A DNA stretch of 64,000 nt from Caprimulgus europaeus (taxonomy: Eukaryota; Chordata; Aves; Caprimulgiformes; Caprimulgidae). Below are positions 26,076 through 36,875 of the stretch, one piece after another (the first letter of the stretch is position 1; each line of letters opens with the position of its first letter). The stretch is taken from contig OU015524.1 of the NCBI GenBank assembly GCA_907165065.1, positions 59,375,295 through 59,439,294 of the forward strand, read 5' to 3'. The translations under genes were made by a program, and so were the position numbers. The notes under the pieces were generated by a model, which was given only the letters and a program-made list of their open reading frames with translations, searched no databases and had not been told where the DNA came from.

Positions 26076-26138
26076 GATCTCTGCAAGGGGTTGGACTAGA
26101 TGACCTGGCTTACCCTCCAACTTGAGTGACCCTATGAC
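26076..26138 (+). mobile_element. Short CR1 remnant
   Basis: GGGGTTGGACTAGATGACCT followed by CCAACTTGAGTGACCCTATG is the degraded 3' end of a plus-strand CR1. The terminal units have decayed. Confidence 0.75.
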
Positions 26139-26424
26139 TACATCAAGTCTGGGGCTTCAGGTAAGGGAAAGTGTTCCAGTTTTGTCAAGGACTGTGAAAA
26201 CTTCCTTGTTTGCAAAACACAGGTATCTCTAGAATGACTCCAGCTGATCACGCAATCTTAAATACTTCTGAAGTGCTTCCACAATTTACTGAAGGACTTT
26301 TCCTATACTTGTTACAAGTGTAAGCTTCACACGAGTGTACTGGTGTGCAGACACTGCAGCAATAGCTCTTTATCTTGTACCAGTGCCTGCCTGCCGGTAA
26401 GATTTCAAGTGGGTTACTCAGTTT

Positions 26425-26447
26425 GGGGGCCTGGGGGTGGGGTGGGG
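26425..26447 (+). other. G-quadruplex motif
   Basis: Four runs of 4-5 G are separated by loops of 3, 1 and 1 nt (G5-CCT-G5-T-G4-T-G4). This is a strong canonical G4 pattern on the plus strand, which is the template strand for AIG1, so the RNA would carry the C-rich complement. Confidence 0.85.
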
Positions 26448-28033
26448 AAAGGAGCCAAGGGTCACAGACCAACTGAAGATTTGAGCTTAAATTTGTATAA
26501 AAGACTATCATCTGAATCAGCTGATTGCTATTTTATATGTTTAGAAACAACAACAAAAAAAACCCCATCTAAATTGTGTCATCTATCTGAGCAGGGGATC
26601 ATTCTGTGACTACAACGTCTGCAAAGACTGTCTGGGGTCAGCTCGCTCATTAGAATAAAGACGAGCCATTTCTGCACGTTTAGGCAGGTCCCTGTTACTG
26701 ACACTCACAGAGAGCAAAGACAAGGAGCTGGGTGTTTCATTGCCGTTTGCTGCCTAAACAGGTCAGGAAGTTCTTACATACACACTTACATACCAGCGCT
26801 GCCTTTTACAGCTGCTGTTTGATTTTTCAAATGTAATCACAGACTGATCTCTCATCTCTCTAGTGATTGCTAAAAACCTGTTTCCATGACACCAAAAGAC
26901 ACTGAAACCAATAGTTTTGTATTTTAAATGTAATTTTACAGTCCACTGTTTCCCAGTCATATAAAGAATTCTTACTCACATCCTGTGTCCAACATTAAAG
27001 TGATGTTATGCATTCTTTGGTGAGGTCCTCATCATGGTATTTTTTTCCTGGATCTTTCCAAGTCTTGGTGTCAGCAGAAAACTAACAGCAATTCAGCTTT
27101 TAACCAAGATGCACAATGTTGATGAAAAAATGTCATTGAAGTATCTGTAAGGTGAGTTGCATGTGATATGCAGCACTAACTTATTTTATTGAAAAGGCTT
27201 ATTAAAGTTTTGCAGGTAGTCTTTCCAACAGCTAATGGTATATTATTAAAGGGCTTATCAACTGGGGAAGTGTTTTAAGAACTTGAATTTCCACAGGTTG
27301 TCATTGGCATCTGTGCCAGTGTAGACAAGACACTAACAAACTAGGATGACAATGTTTTATTTCCACTTTGTGGAGTCTTCTGTCAATTAAAATGTAAGAG
27401 GCAAGATATGGATGTAGTCACATAATTATTTTCTCCGTTACTGGAAAACTCAAAGCTTCAGTTTGTCTTGGGAAACTGGAGTCTTTCAGTTTAACACCTG
27501 AGCCAGGTACACTTCAAAAACAGGCTAGCCTTAAAAGAAGTCTACCATTCCTCACCAGTGCTCCTTAAAACTAGACAGAACCCTGAATCTTAATGCCTGT
27601 TGATGGTACCATAATCACATCTGTTGTTGTCTGCAGAGATATGTTCAGCTGGAAGAGAGAACAAGTAGACTGTGGTAGGGGGGACTGTTGCTACCTCTCC
27701 TCTTACAATAAATCCTGCCCTACATATCCTACACATACTCCACTTCACAAAAAAGATTCAACCATTCCCATTATAGGTCCTGTTATTTTTTTTCCGTTGT
27801 TTGGCCCCGCAGTGCATTCTGGGTGGGATCTCACAAGGATGCAATGTTCTTTAAGCTTTCTACTCCACTGATGCTGGCAGACGCCTAACTTAACTGCAGC
27901 AAACTTTTTGAAAAATCTCACTTTTTCTAATCATGTGGCATGAAATGAATATGCAAAGTCCATACAAAGACTTTCAGGTAAGTCACACTGAAGGTGTATT
28001 ACACCTCATGACATCATCCAGTGAAGCAACAAT

Positions 28034-28170
28034 AGCTAATTTTATTGTCACATTTTAAAGATAAACTGAAGCTCACAGAATTTACTAACTCTCCTGTGAT
28101 GACATGTTAAAGCTCAGGACATTCTAGAATAAGAAGACAGTCAAAACTCCTGACTAAACGAGACTCAATA
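28034..28170 (-). mobile_element. Likely MIR SINE relic, antisense
   Basis: GTCACATTTTAAAGATAAAC followed by TGAAGCTCACAGAATTTACT resembles the reverse complement of the MIR core (…ccattttacagatgaggaaa… ctgaggctcagaga…). It is very diverged, so the call is tentative. Confidence 0.4.
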
Positions 28171-29904
28171 AATAATCCTTTTGCTCTTCATAGAAGACAG
28201 TTGGCAGAAATTCTTCAAGATTTGAATACCTCCCTCCCTTACAGACATCTTGAAAGGTCATACTTAACTACAGAGGTACACACTTCTAAATAAACACCAT
28301 TTGCATCTTCCTCTTGCTGATAAAGCTATGCCCACATGATAAGTCTATCATGAAAAAGAATAATTTTTAGTTACAGACCCTGGCAACAAGCAGCAAAGTT
28401 GCACTATAAATTTAAGAGAGTGTTCTCTGTGCTTCAGTTTGTCTATTTACCAGATTAAACGTGTATTTCTAACCGGCATCTGCTTCATGGAAGAAAGCCT
28501 TCATCCAGTCTTGGCCTAATTTTCTATGCCTTGAACCTTCAACCTCATCTACATACAAGATGAAGCTAAGATGCTAGCAATATTAAATCATAATGATGTG
28601 CATTGGTATTACTAAGACATACAAACTAGGGTGCAAGCTAGCGGCCTTAAAACTGCACAGAAGTTCAAGCACTAATGAAGCTAAATCCTGATTTGGAAGA
28701 GAGCAGAATAACAAAACTAGCATAATTTTCAAAGTAAAATTATCAGAAGTAAATTTGGACTATGATTAATCAAGAATATAGACACCTAAAATTCTTTTGC
28801 AGCCATGATTGTTTACTACTAATTAAGCAGATAATTTTTTTCACACTCCATTTGCAGCAACATCTTCTGTTTGAAGTGTTGTGAAGATGTTGTGTTTGTC
28901 CAACACAGAAACAAACACTCGTAAATTTCCCTTTTTGATGGTTCTGCACTTTGATCAATGCAGTTCTTTTTAGGACTTCAGGAAAACTGGCTTTTAGAGA
29001 TTTATTCAATTTCCTGAAAACTGGCCATATGACCACTAAGTGGCTCTTTACATTGTTGTCCCCTGTCACAGGGGGGTTAGATAAAAACAAGGCTGTGGAA
29101 AAGTAAGATTAAACATGAATATCAATATTGCTTCCTTCTGTTGCTGTAGTTCTTTATAAAATACTTGGACATTTTTGTTGAATGGAAAAGGTCCCAAGTA
29201 CAGTTTGTTCACAAACCTGACAGAAAAAGAAGAGGGAAGTAAGTCTGATTATAATGGAAGCAGGTCTGATTGCTGTAAGCTTAAAGCTCAAATCAGATAA
29301 ATCACTTAGGATGTAGATTTTCAAATGATAAAAATTTGGAAGTCATTGTCATATGATTACAGATTAAAATGGCAGCTACTCTCCAAATTATGTGTATCTG
29401 GAAGCTATCTGCTACATTTAACTGGCATTCTGAGGAAGCAGATATACAACCTTATCTTAGTGTAAAGAGCAAAGGTAGTCTTCCAGTGCTGGTCCACAAT
29501 AGGACGAAGCAAGCAGTAGCACAAAGTAAAACAGCTGTCACCAAAATTGAGTCTCTAACTCAAGAAGTTCGTTATTAGGATTCATTTGTGCCTTTTTGAT
29601 ATTCTTTTAATAGATAACTTTACATCTTCAGACTCTTTTTAGACCAGTTTAATTAAGTCAAAGACCTTTTTGAACCACAGAGCTGAAAGAGATACTAGGA
29701 AATTATTTAGAGAATATTAATTTCATGCTCTAGGATGGGAATGTAAAAAATGTACTAATTATACAACAAGCTTGGAAAACATTCTTGTGAGAAAAAGAGT
29801 AAAGCATAAACCCTTATTCTCCCTACAGAAAAGTGTTTATTAATGAGATGACTGAAAACCATAAACATAAAACATAATAAGTAAATAAATAAAAAGACAA
29901 GGAA

Positions 29905-30077
29905 GTAGGTTGCCCAAGGAAGTTGTGGCTGCCTCCTCCCTGGAAGTGTTCCAGGCCAGGATGGATGAGGCTTTGAGCCACCTGGTCTAGTGAAAGGTGT
30001 CCCTGCTTATGGCAGGGGGATTGAAACTAGATGATCTTTAAGGTGCCTTCCAACCCAAACCATTCTATGATTCTATA
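29905..30077 (+). mobile_element. CR1 3'-end fragment
   Basis: It reads GTAGGTTGCCCAAGGAAGTT on to CTAGATGATCTTTAAGG and ends CATTCTATGATTCTATA. The orientation is plus. It faces the younger CR1 at 30180-30720 across about 100 bp, forming an inverted pair with it. Confidence 0.92.
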
Positions 30078-30179
30078 CAAAAATAAAAAACTCAAAAGAG
30101 TTTGTGACTTGACACATATTCCATTTCACCACCCCAGCACAGTACTTTTTGTTGTATCCCCTGTGTCCTCTCTTCTTTT

Positions 30180-30720
30180 CACAGAATCACAGAATCACAG
30201 AATATTAGGGATTGGAAGGGACCTCGAAAGATCATCTAGTCCAATCCCCCTGCTGGAGCAGGAACACCTAGATGAGTTCGCACAGGAAGGCGTCCAGGCG
30301 GGTCTTGAATGTCTCCAGAGAAGGAGACTCCACAACCTCCCTGGGCAGCCTGTTCCAGTGCTCTGTCACCCTTACTGTAAAGAAGTTCTTTCTCAAATTT
30401 AAGCGGAACCTCCTGTGTTCCAGCTTACACCCATTGCCCCTTGTCCTATCATTGGTCATCACTGCAAAGAGCCTGGCCCCATCCTCCTGACACTCACCAT
30501 TCAAATATTTATAAACATTAATCAGGTCCCCCCTCAGTCTCCTCTTCTCCAAGCTAAAGAGCCCCAGCTCCCTCAGCCTTTCCTCATAAGGGAGATGTTC
30601 CACTCCCTTAATCATTTTGGTGGCTCTTCGCTGGACTCTCTCAAGCAGCTCCCTGTCCTTCTTGAACTGTGGGGCCCAGAACTGGACACAATATTCCAGA
30701 TGTGGCCTCACCAGGGCAGA
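30180..30720 (-). mobile_element. CR1, 5'-truncated, young copy
   Basis: The 3' end is on the left, with three CACAGAAT units from 30180. Then come the 3' UTR and the last ~90 codons of ORF2, including [10 protein letters not shown] and [15 protein letters not shown]. The reading frame of this tail is intact through [10 protein letters not shown], unlike the copy at 3941-5107. The copy breaks off at 30720 into unrelated AT-rich sequence. It lies in AIG1 intron 1. Confidence 0.95.
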
Positions 30721-30799
30721 ATATATATAACCATAAGTACATATACATATCCTCTCTCTTATGTTTCTCAAAACCTTTGGGCTAGGGTTGGCATTGCTT

Positions 30800-31345
30800 T
30801 TTCCCCTGAAAGAGACTGATGCACGCCACAGATATGAAAGCCAGACCTCCTCAGGGACTGCCCCGTCTCAGCGACCGTGGGCTGCGTTTACAAGCCAAGC
30901 AAGGAAGGCCCGCAGCCTGAGCCCTGCGCCCAGGAACCCAGCAGCAGGCTCCCTGGGGCAGGCCTCAGCTGCCAGGCCTGGCCCATCTGCCCACGGCTGC
31001 TGCCGTCTCCCCGGGGAGGAAGAGGGGAGCTGCACAGGAGTGCCCCTCGGCTGAGTCGCGCCTGCGGGCCTCCCCTCCGGCACCGCTGCCCACAGCAGCA
31101 CCCAAACAGGGCCCCAACACAAAAGGTCAAGGGTACATGGGCTTAAGCATCCAGATAACCACAGGCTATGAAATACGCTAGCAAACAAGGGCACACACAA
31201 AATTCGGGATTGGGAAGGCCGCCAGGACACCGTGTTCCTCTCCAAAGCGAGAACACAGCCGCCTCAGCCCGGCTTTCGGAAGGACCCTTCAGGCAGAAGG
31301 GCCCAGCTCAGGAAAACGGGGCCCTGATCCACCGGGATCCAGGAC
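30800..31345. other. Unexplained GC-rich block in intron 1
   Basis: This GC-rich stretch, densest at 30890-31100, begins soon after the CR1 copy that ends at 30720. It has several CpGs and overlapping ORFs on both strands (up to 125 codons on the minus strand), none of which resembles a known protein. AAAGGTCAAGGGT at about 31122-31134 resembles a nuclear-receptor half-site arrangement. It may be an unrecognised repeat or a regulatory element. Confidence 0.4.
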
Positions 31346-31770
31346 TGGTGAAATGCTGACAACAGTTCTTTGCAACCTCCTTCACTGCAACTCACTGATC
31401 CTTTATGAATTTTCAAACATTAAATAATGAGTATTGAAGAAAAATACTGTCCAGCCCAGTGAAGCAATGATCCATGGACACAAAATGCATTCCTCGCTTC
31501 TCTCTCCATTCAACTCTGCAGCTAGATGAAGACAGTAGCACAGTAAACAAGCTTCCTCCTCCTCAACACACTTCAAGTCATTCTTCCCACGCACAGCTGC
31601 CACTATCATGCATATTTCAACGCCTCCATCTGGACTTGACAACTGTACCTTCCTTTCTTCCAGCCAACAGAAATACACGTCCTACTCAAACAGGCATGGA
31701 TGATATCGCGCTGTTTATGTCAGGAAAAAAGCAGTTCCACAAGTAGGTCATGTGGGTGGAAGCCCCCATG

Positions 31771-31799
31771 CTAACCTACAGGTTCACCGTGTAGGTTAG
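31771..31799. other. Perfect 10-bp inverted repeat (hairpin)
   Basis: CTAACCTACA at 31771-31780 is exactly complementary to TGTAGGTTAG at 31790-31799, with the 9-nt spacer GGTTCACCG. No terminator or RNA gene is implied in this eukaryotic intron. Confidence 0.9.
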
Positions 31800-32784
31800 A
31801 GCTACCCTACATTCATTTTTCCCTCTTTTCAGTGAGAAACTGTTTCCAGGCAGCATGTGAGGATTCATGGTACTTGCCCAGGCTGCTGAATGCCTGGTTC
31901 TTCTGGATAAACACCTACTGCTCACACAGGGATTAACTTCACAGTATACACACAGCAGGTTCAACATTCTTGGTTTATGCCGCATGTGCTCCACAGTGCA
32001 GGTACACCTCCTTCTGTCCAGAAATATGGCAATAATCACCACACCTGTTGCAGACTGAGGACGTCCTGAACTCGGCATACACGGGGGCCAGATCTCCAGT
32101 CTGGGGTCTCCTCTTTGTCTTTGGAAGGCCAACACTCACTGCTGCAGCTATCCCTCTTGATGCTCTGCTGCAGCAATCACCCACTCTGCATCCGTGGCGG
32201 CAGCCTACGTTCTACCATTTAAATAACTGTCTCTCTTCCTCCCTCATCAGCAGCCTGGACTTGGCTAACCCTTCCTGTACCATCCAATGCACCTTCCTAC
32301 ATCCAGCATGCAAACAAGCACCCTGCCTACTCCCATCTCATGCTCTGCAGCAGTAGGGTAGGCACAGGTTGAGGACAGCGTCTGTTGCAATACTGGGAAG
32401 GGCTGAGGCCAAGTTAGGATATGGCTCTTATCTTGGGAGAGCAGAAGGTGAGGCCAAAACAAGGGCCACCATGGAGTCAGGTTACTCCTGCTCCACCAAG
32501 GGGTAGCACGTGCCTTTATCCACACCTGACTGCAATGTCCACACACTTCCCATCTCTTTATAGATAGCAGTAGCAGCAAGTGGGTCACCAGGTGAGATGG
32601 GGCAGACTGGAGGTGATGTTTGATTATCTGTACAGTGCTGCTTGAATAGCCAGTCTCAACTCCAGCCCCACCCCACCCTGCAAAAAAACCCCAAAGGCTA
32701 AATAGGAGGGATCTATGCGCAAATCACCCCCCAGACCACCTGAGATTAACGATGTTTTAACATGTAGATTACACAACTAAAATA

Positions 32785-32840
32785 ATCACAGAATGTTAGG
32801 GACTGGAAGGGACCTTGAAAGATCACCTAGTCCAATCCCC
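32785..32840 (-). mobile_element. Short CR1 3'-end remnant
   Basis: ATCACAGAATGTTAGGGACT followed by GGAAGGGACCTTGAAAGATC is the last ~55 bp of a CR1 on the minus strand. It resembles the subfamily seen at 3941 and 30180. Confidence 0.85.
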
Positions 32841-35383
32841 AACTAACTCCTTAAGGATTTTAACGACTATACGTCCAGCCAATTTCAGTGTCCTGTGTGC
32901 TAGGCTTGCATTTGGTTTAAATCATGCCTCTCTGCAGAGAGGTGCTGTGAGGCTTAGTTAGCTAATATTTCCTAGATGCTTTGACATCTTGTAATAAAAA
33001 GGTGCAATGGCACTACAAAGCAAATTTACTCTTAGTAAGATACTTGCTACCAAGATTTATTAATTTTGTCCTAAAGAGAAATCAGAAGATCTCCATCTAC
33101 ATGTGCATTGCTTCTTTCTTGGAAGATGAAGAACAAAGGAGATGGTACAAAAATAAATATCCATAAAGAGAACAGACCAGACTGGCTATTTGGAATAGGC
33201 ACTCTTCAGCTGTTTATACTATTTTCCCTATGCTTTCTTTTGGGAAGACCACCAAGGAGGAAAACTGCAAAGCAAACTCCAGTGGAAAGATACTTTCTGC
33301 CCAGAGTACTCATTCATTTTAGGCAATATGGAAAGCGATGTGGCCTAGATTTTCTGCCACTCTGCAGTCGCTACCTGTCTTCCTCCTTTAACTGCATTTC
33401 CAACAAAGTGAGATATGGCCTTAATTTTCCTTAAGCTGATCATACAGGTTTTAAAATTTTTCTTTGATATTTGTCATAGTGCTTTGGAGGTCGCCCAGAC
33501 ATTTTATGCAGACTGCTGGTACACTTAATCATTTCAGTGGCTTCCTGCAGTAAATCAGGAGACATTATATTAATAAAAGATAGGGCTGTTCCAGGTCTGA
33601 TTCATAATACTGAATCCCCATCTACCTGGCTTTAAAAGAGTCCTTTAAAAGGTCAGTTTAGTCTACAGAATTCTGAATATCAAGGATACATCTTCTCCCA
33701 CACAAGATATATACACTCAAGGCCAGCACCTTGAAAGGTACAAAAGAACAAGGGCTCACGGCTGTCTGCGCCGCAATCTAGCCAAAGAGACCTTGTCTGA
33801 AAATACAGCACAGAGATACAGGCACACCATGCAAATAAGCATCTCATAAAACAGGTTCACCTCTGTCACTGCACTTTTTTGTCTGGCAAAGACTGTTTAG
33901 TCACATTCCTTGAGCACAAGACCCAAGACAGGCAAAATACCAAGTCTAAGAGGGAAAGATTGCTTGTACCATATTATTATTATTATTTGGTTACTTCTTC
34001 AAAATAATTAATCCCTGCATTCAGGATGTACCTAATTTAAAAAAAAAAAACCCAAACAGTTGTTTTTTGGATTTGACTTATCACATCCCCTCCTGATTTT
34101 CACTTTTGCATTTCAAATTCAAGTTTGCTTTCACTATCTCACACAGCACACCTACAATTCCTACAAAATAAGGGTAACACTTAGAAGTTGCAGCTTTCAG
34201 TTTTATGTTGCTCTCGTGACATTGGTCTTGCCCTTGATAAAGGAAAATAAACCAAGTTTTCAATCAATACAGATGGCAAAATATTTCCAAATAACAATTT
34301 CTCACTTCAACAGCTGATTTTTTTGTAATGTAATTTCGTCAAAGTATGTTAATGAACACAATCAAATGTTTTGTTTCCACTTGGTCAGTCCAACTGCATT
34401 GAAACCATGAATTTGAAATATTTTTTCTGTTTTTTTTTCCTCTCCAAGAAATTGCGAGATTTTTCTTCCCAACTGGAACAAATTTATAATTTCTAAATTT
34501 ACAGTCACACCAGAAGACATTTAAAAAATAACAAAAATCCAAACCCTTCAATACTTTAGGGTCCTATCTTGCAAGGTGTGGAAAACTCTCATATTTCTAA
34601 CTCTCATGTAGCACAGCGTGGATGCTGAGTATCACCCAGAACTGGAAGTCTGTTCCCAACTCCTGTGCAAACTGTGCAGAACAAATGTGGCTGATACAGA
34701 GAGAGCAGCTTCCCATTAGCTGCCAGAAGTAATGCCAGTACACCTCTGCAGATCAAGACCCTTGCACAATCCACAGACCTTACATGACACTTCATCAGGA
34801 GGCAGTTGTGGGCATCAGTTCCAATGACACGCCACACAGACCAAACCCCGTTGTAGGGCCAGACTCCCTGCAAAAAGTGTCATCAAGACCAAAGTGCTTC
34901 CACCAGAACATGGCAGCCAGCCCAAGCCCACCCCTGTGCTGGGCACAGGAAGGCCAAACAGGCAGGCTACAGACCCCAGGTGGGTCATATGTTGAGCGCT
35001 CCTTGTTCCAGCCATCACTTGACTATTTGGCTGACATATCCTACAAGACATTGTTGAATCCACACCATCAGTCAGAATTTTACTTTTATCAACTTACATT
35101 TTAGAAACCTGATTTTACACTTCTGGGTACATGGTCAGCCCTGCTACTGGTTGGACGCGGGGACACGGAGCCATGAGAGGCTCAACTCTATCAGGCAAGC
35201 CCTAACAAGAATTAATATTGTTCCATGTAGCTTTAAGTAGAAAGTTGCCTAAGAAATGCAGATTTCTCTCTTCACCTACTTCTAAATTGCAACAGGTGTG
35301 TCTGCATGCACTCTCAATCCGCCCACACAAACAAGGAATAAGTACTTATATATGTTCACATGAAAAAAAAAGACAGCTTCTTA

Positions 35384-35683
35384 TCACAGATTCATAGAAT
35401 CACAGAATGGTTTGGGTTGGAAGGGACCTTAAAGATCATCTAGTTCCAACCCCCCTGCCACGAGCAGGCACACCTTCCACTGGACCAGGTTGCTCAAAGC
35501 CTCATCCAGCCTGGCCTGGAACACTTCCAGGGAGGGGGCATCCAGAACTTCCTTGGGCAACCTGTTCCAGTGTCTCACCACCCTCACAATAAAGAATTTC
35601 TTCCTAATGTCTAATCAAAACCTGCCCCCTTCCAGTTTAAAGCCATTTCCCCTTGTTCTATCATTAACTGCCCTTACAAAAAG
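35384..35683 (-). mobile_element. CR1 3' fragment
   Basis: This 300-bp copy starts with TCACAGATTCATAGAATCACAG and continues with the CR1 3' UTR, including the motif GGTTGGAAGGGACCTTAAAG. It belongs to a different CR1 subfamily from the copies at 3941 and 30180, and the reading frame is degraded. Confidence 0.92.
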
Positions 35684-36287
35684 TCAGGAAACATTAGGAT
35701 CATGATTCTTCTATTAACCACAGTAGTAGCCAACAAGCTAAGCAATGTTTAAAAATATTTTTGTTCATGTCACTGAATGTAGTACATTTCAAACCTCACA
35801 GTGATTATTAAGAGACAAATTTTCTTATTAGGAAATATAAAATACAATTTAAATAATTTCAGCATCCTATTTAAAATACATAAATTACAAAAAAAGATGG
35901 AAAATGTCCGAATAAATACTGATTGCTGATTCCATACACTATTTTGATTTTTCAAATTAAACATCAATTTTTATCAAGGACCTGCTTCTGAATGGGAAAA
36001 TTTATCATAAAAAATTGAATGGCAGACTACCAAAAGTGACAATATTTTAACACCATAATAAACATTAGGATCATGATCCATTATGCTTAACACTTATGGG
36101 AGTTTTTTTCCTGTAACCAGGTTGCTTAAAAACTTATTTAAAAACAGAAAGCAAAGCTAAGAGTCTTATGTAACAACATCACTTCAAAAGCGGTTTCTTT
36201 AAGGCTATCACTACACTAAAATAAAGATTTTCTGAAGATGATTGATTCTTTATTGTTTTGGGTCTACACAGCGTGCTTTAAAGACAA

Positions 36288-36875
36288 GAATCATAGAATC
36301 ACAGAATGGTTTGGGTTGGAAAGGACGTTTTAAGGCCATCTAGTCCAACCCCCCTGCAGTGAGCAGGGATGTCTTCAACTACATCAGGTTGCTCAGAGCC
36401 CCGTCCAGCCTGACCTTGAATGTTTCCAGGGATGGGGCTTCTACCACCTCTCTGGGCAACTGTTCCAGCGTCTCACCACCCTCACTGTAAAAAAATTCTG
36501 CCTTATATCAAGTCTAAATCTGCCCTCTTTTAGTTTAAAACAATTACCCCTTGTCCTATCGCTACAGGCCCTGCTAAAAAGTTTGTCCCCATCTTTCCTG
36601 TAGCCCCTTCAGGTACTGGAAGGCTGCAATAACATCTCCCCGGAGCCTTCTCTTCTCCAGGCTGAACAGCCCCAGCGCTCTCAGCCTTTCTCCATAGGAG
36701 AGGTGCTCCAGCCCTCGGATCATTTTTGTGTCTCTCCTCTGGACCTGCTCCAACAGGTTCATGTCTTTCCTGTGCTGAGGACCCCAGAGCCGGACACAGT
36801 ACTGCAGGTGGGGTCTCACCAGAGTGGAGTAGAGGGGGAGAATCACCTCCCTCAACCCGCTGGCCACACTGAGTA
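36288..36875 (-). mobile_element. CR1 fragment with ORF2 tail
   Basis: The copy begins at its 3' end with ATCATAGAATCACAGAATGG. It holds the 3' UTR and the ORF2 C-terminus ([20 protein letters not shown] and [16 protein letters not shown]) as a damaged ORF. It lies 600 bp from, and parallel to, the copy at 35384-35683, which is of similar type. Confidence 0.93.

Noticed and set aside
30868..31245. 125-codon minus-strand ORF in the GC-rich block
   Set aside because: Frames are open on both strands because of GC richness, and no similarity was recognised.
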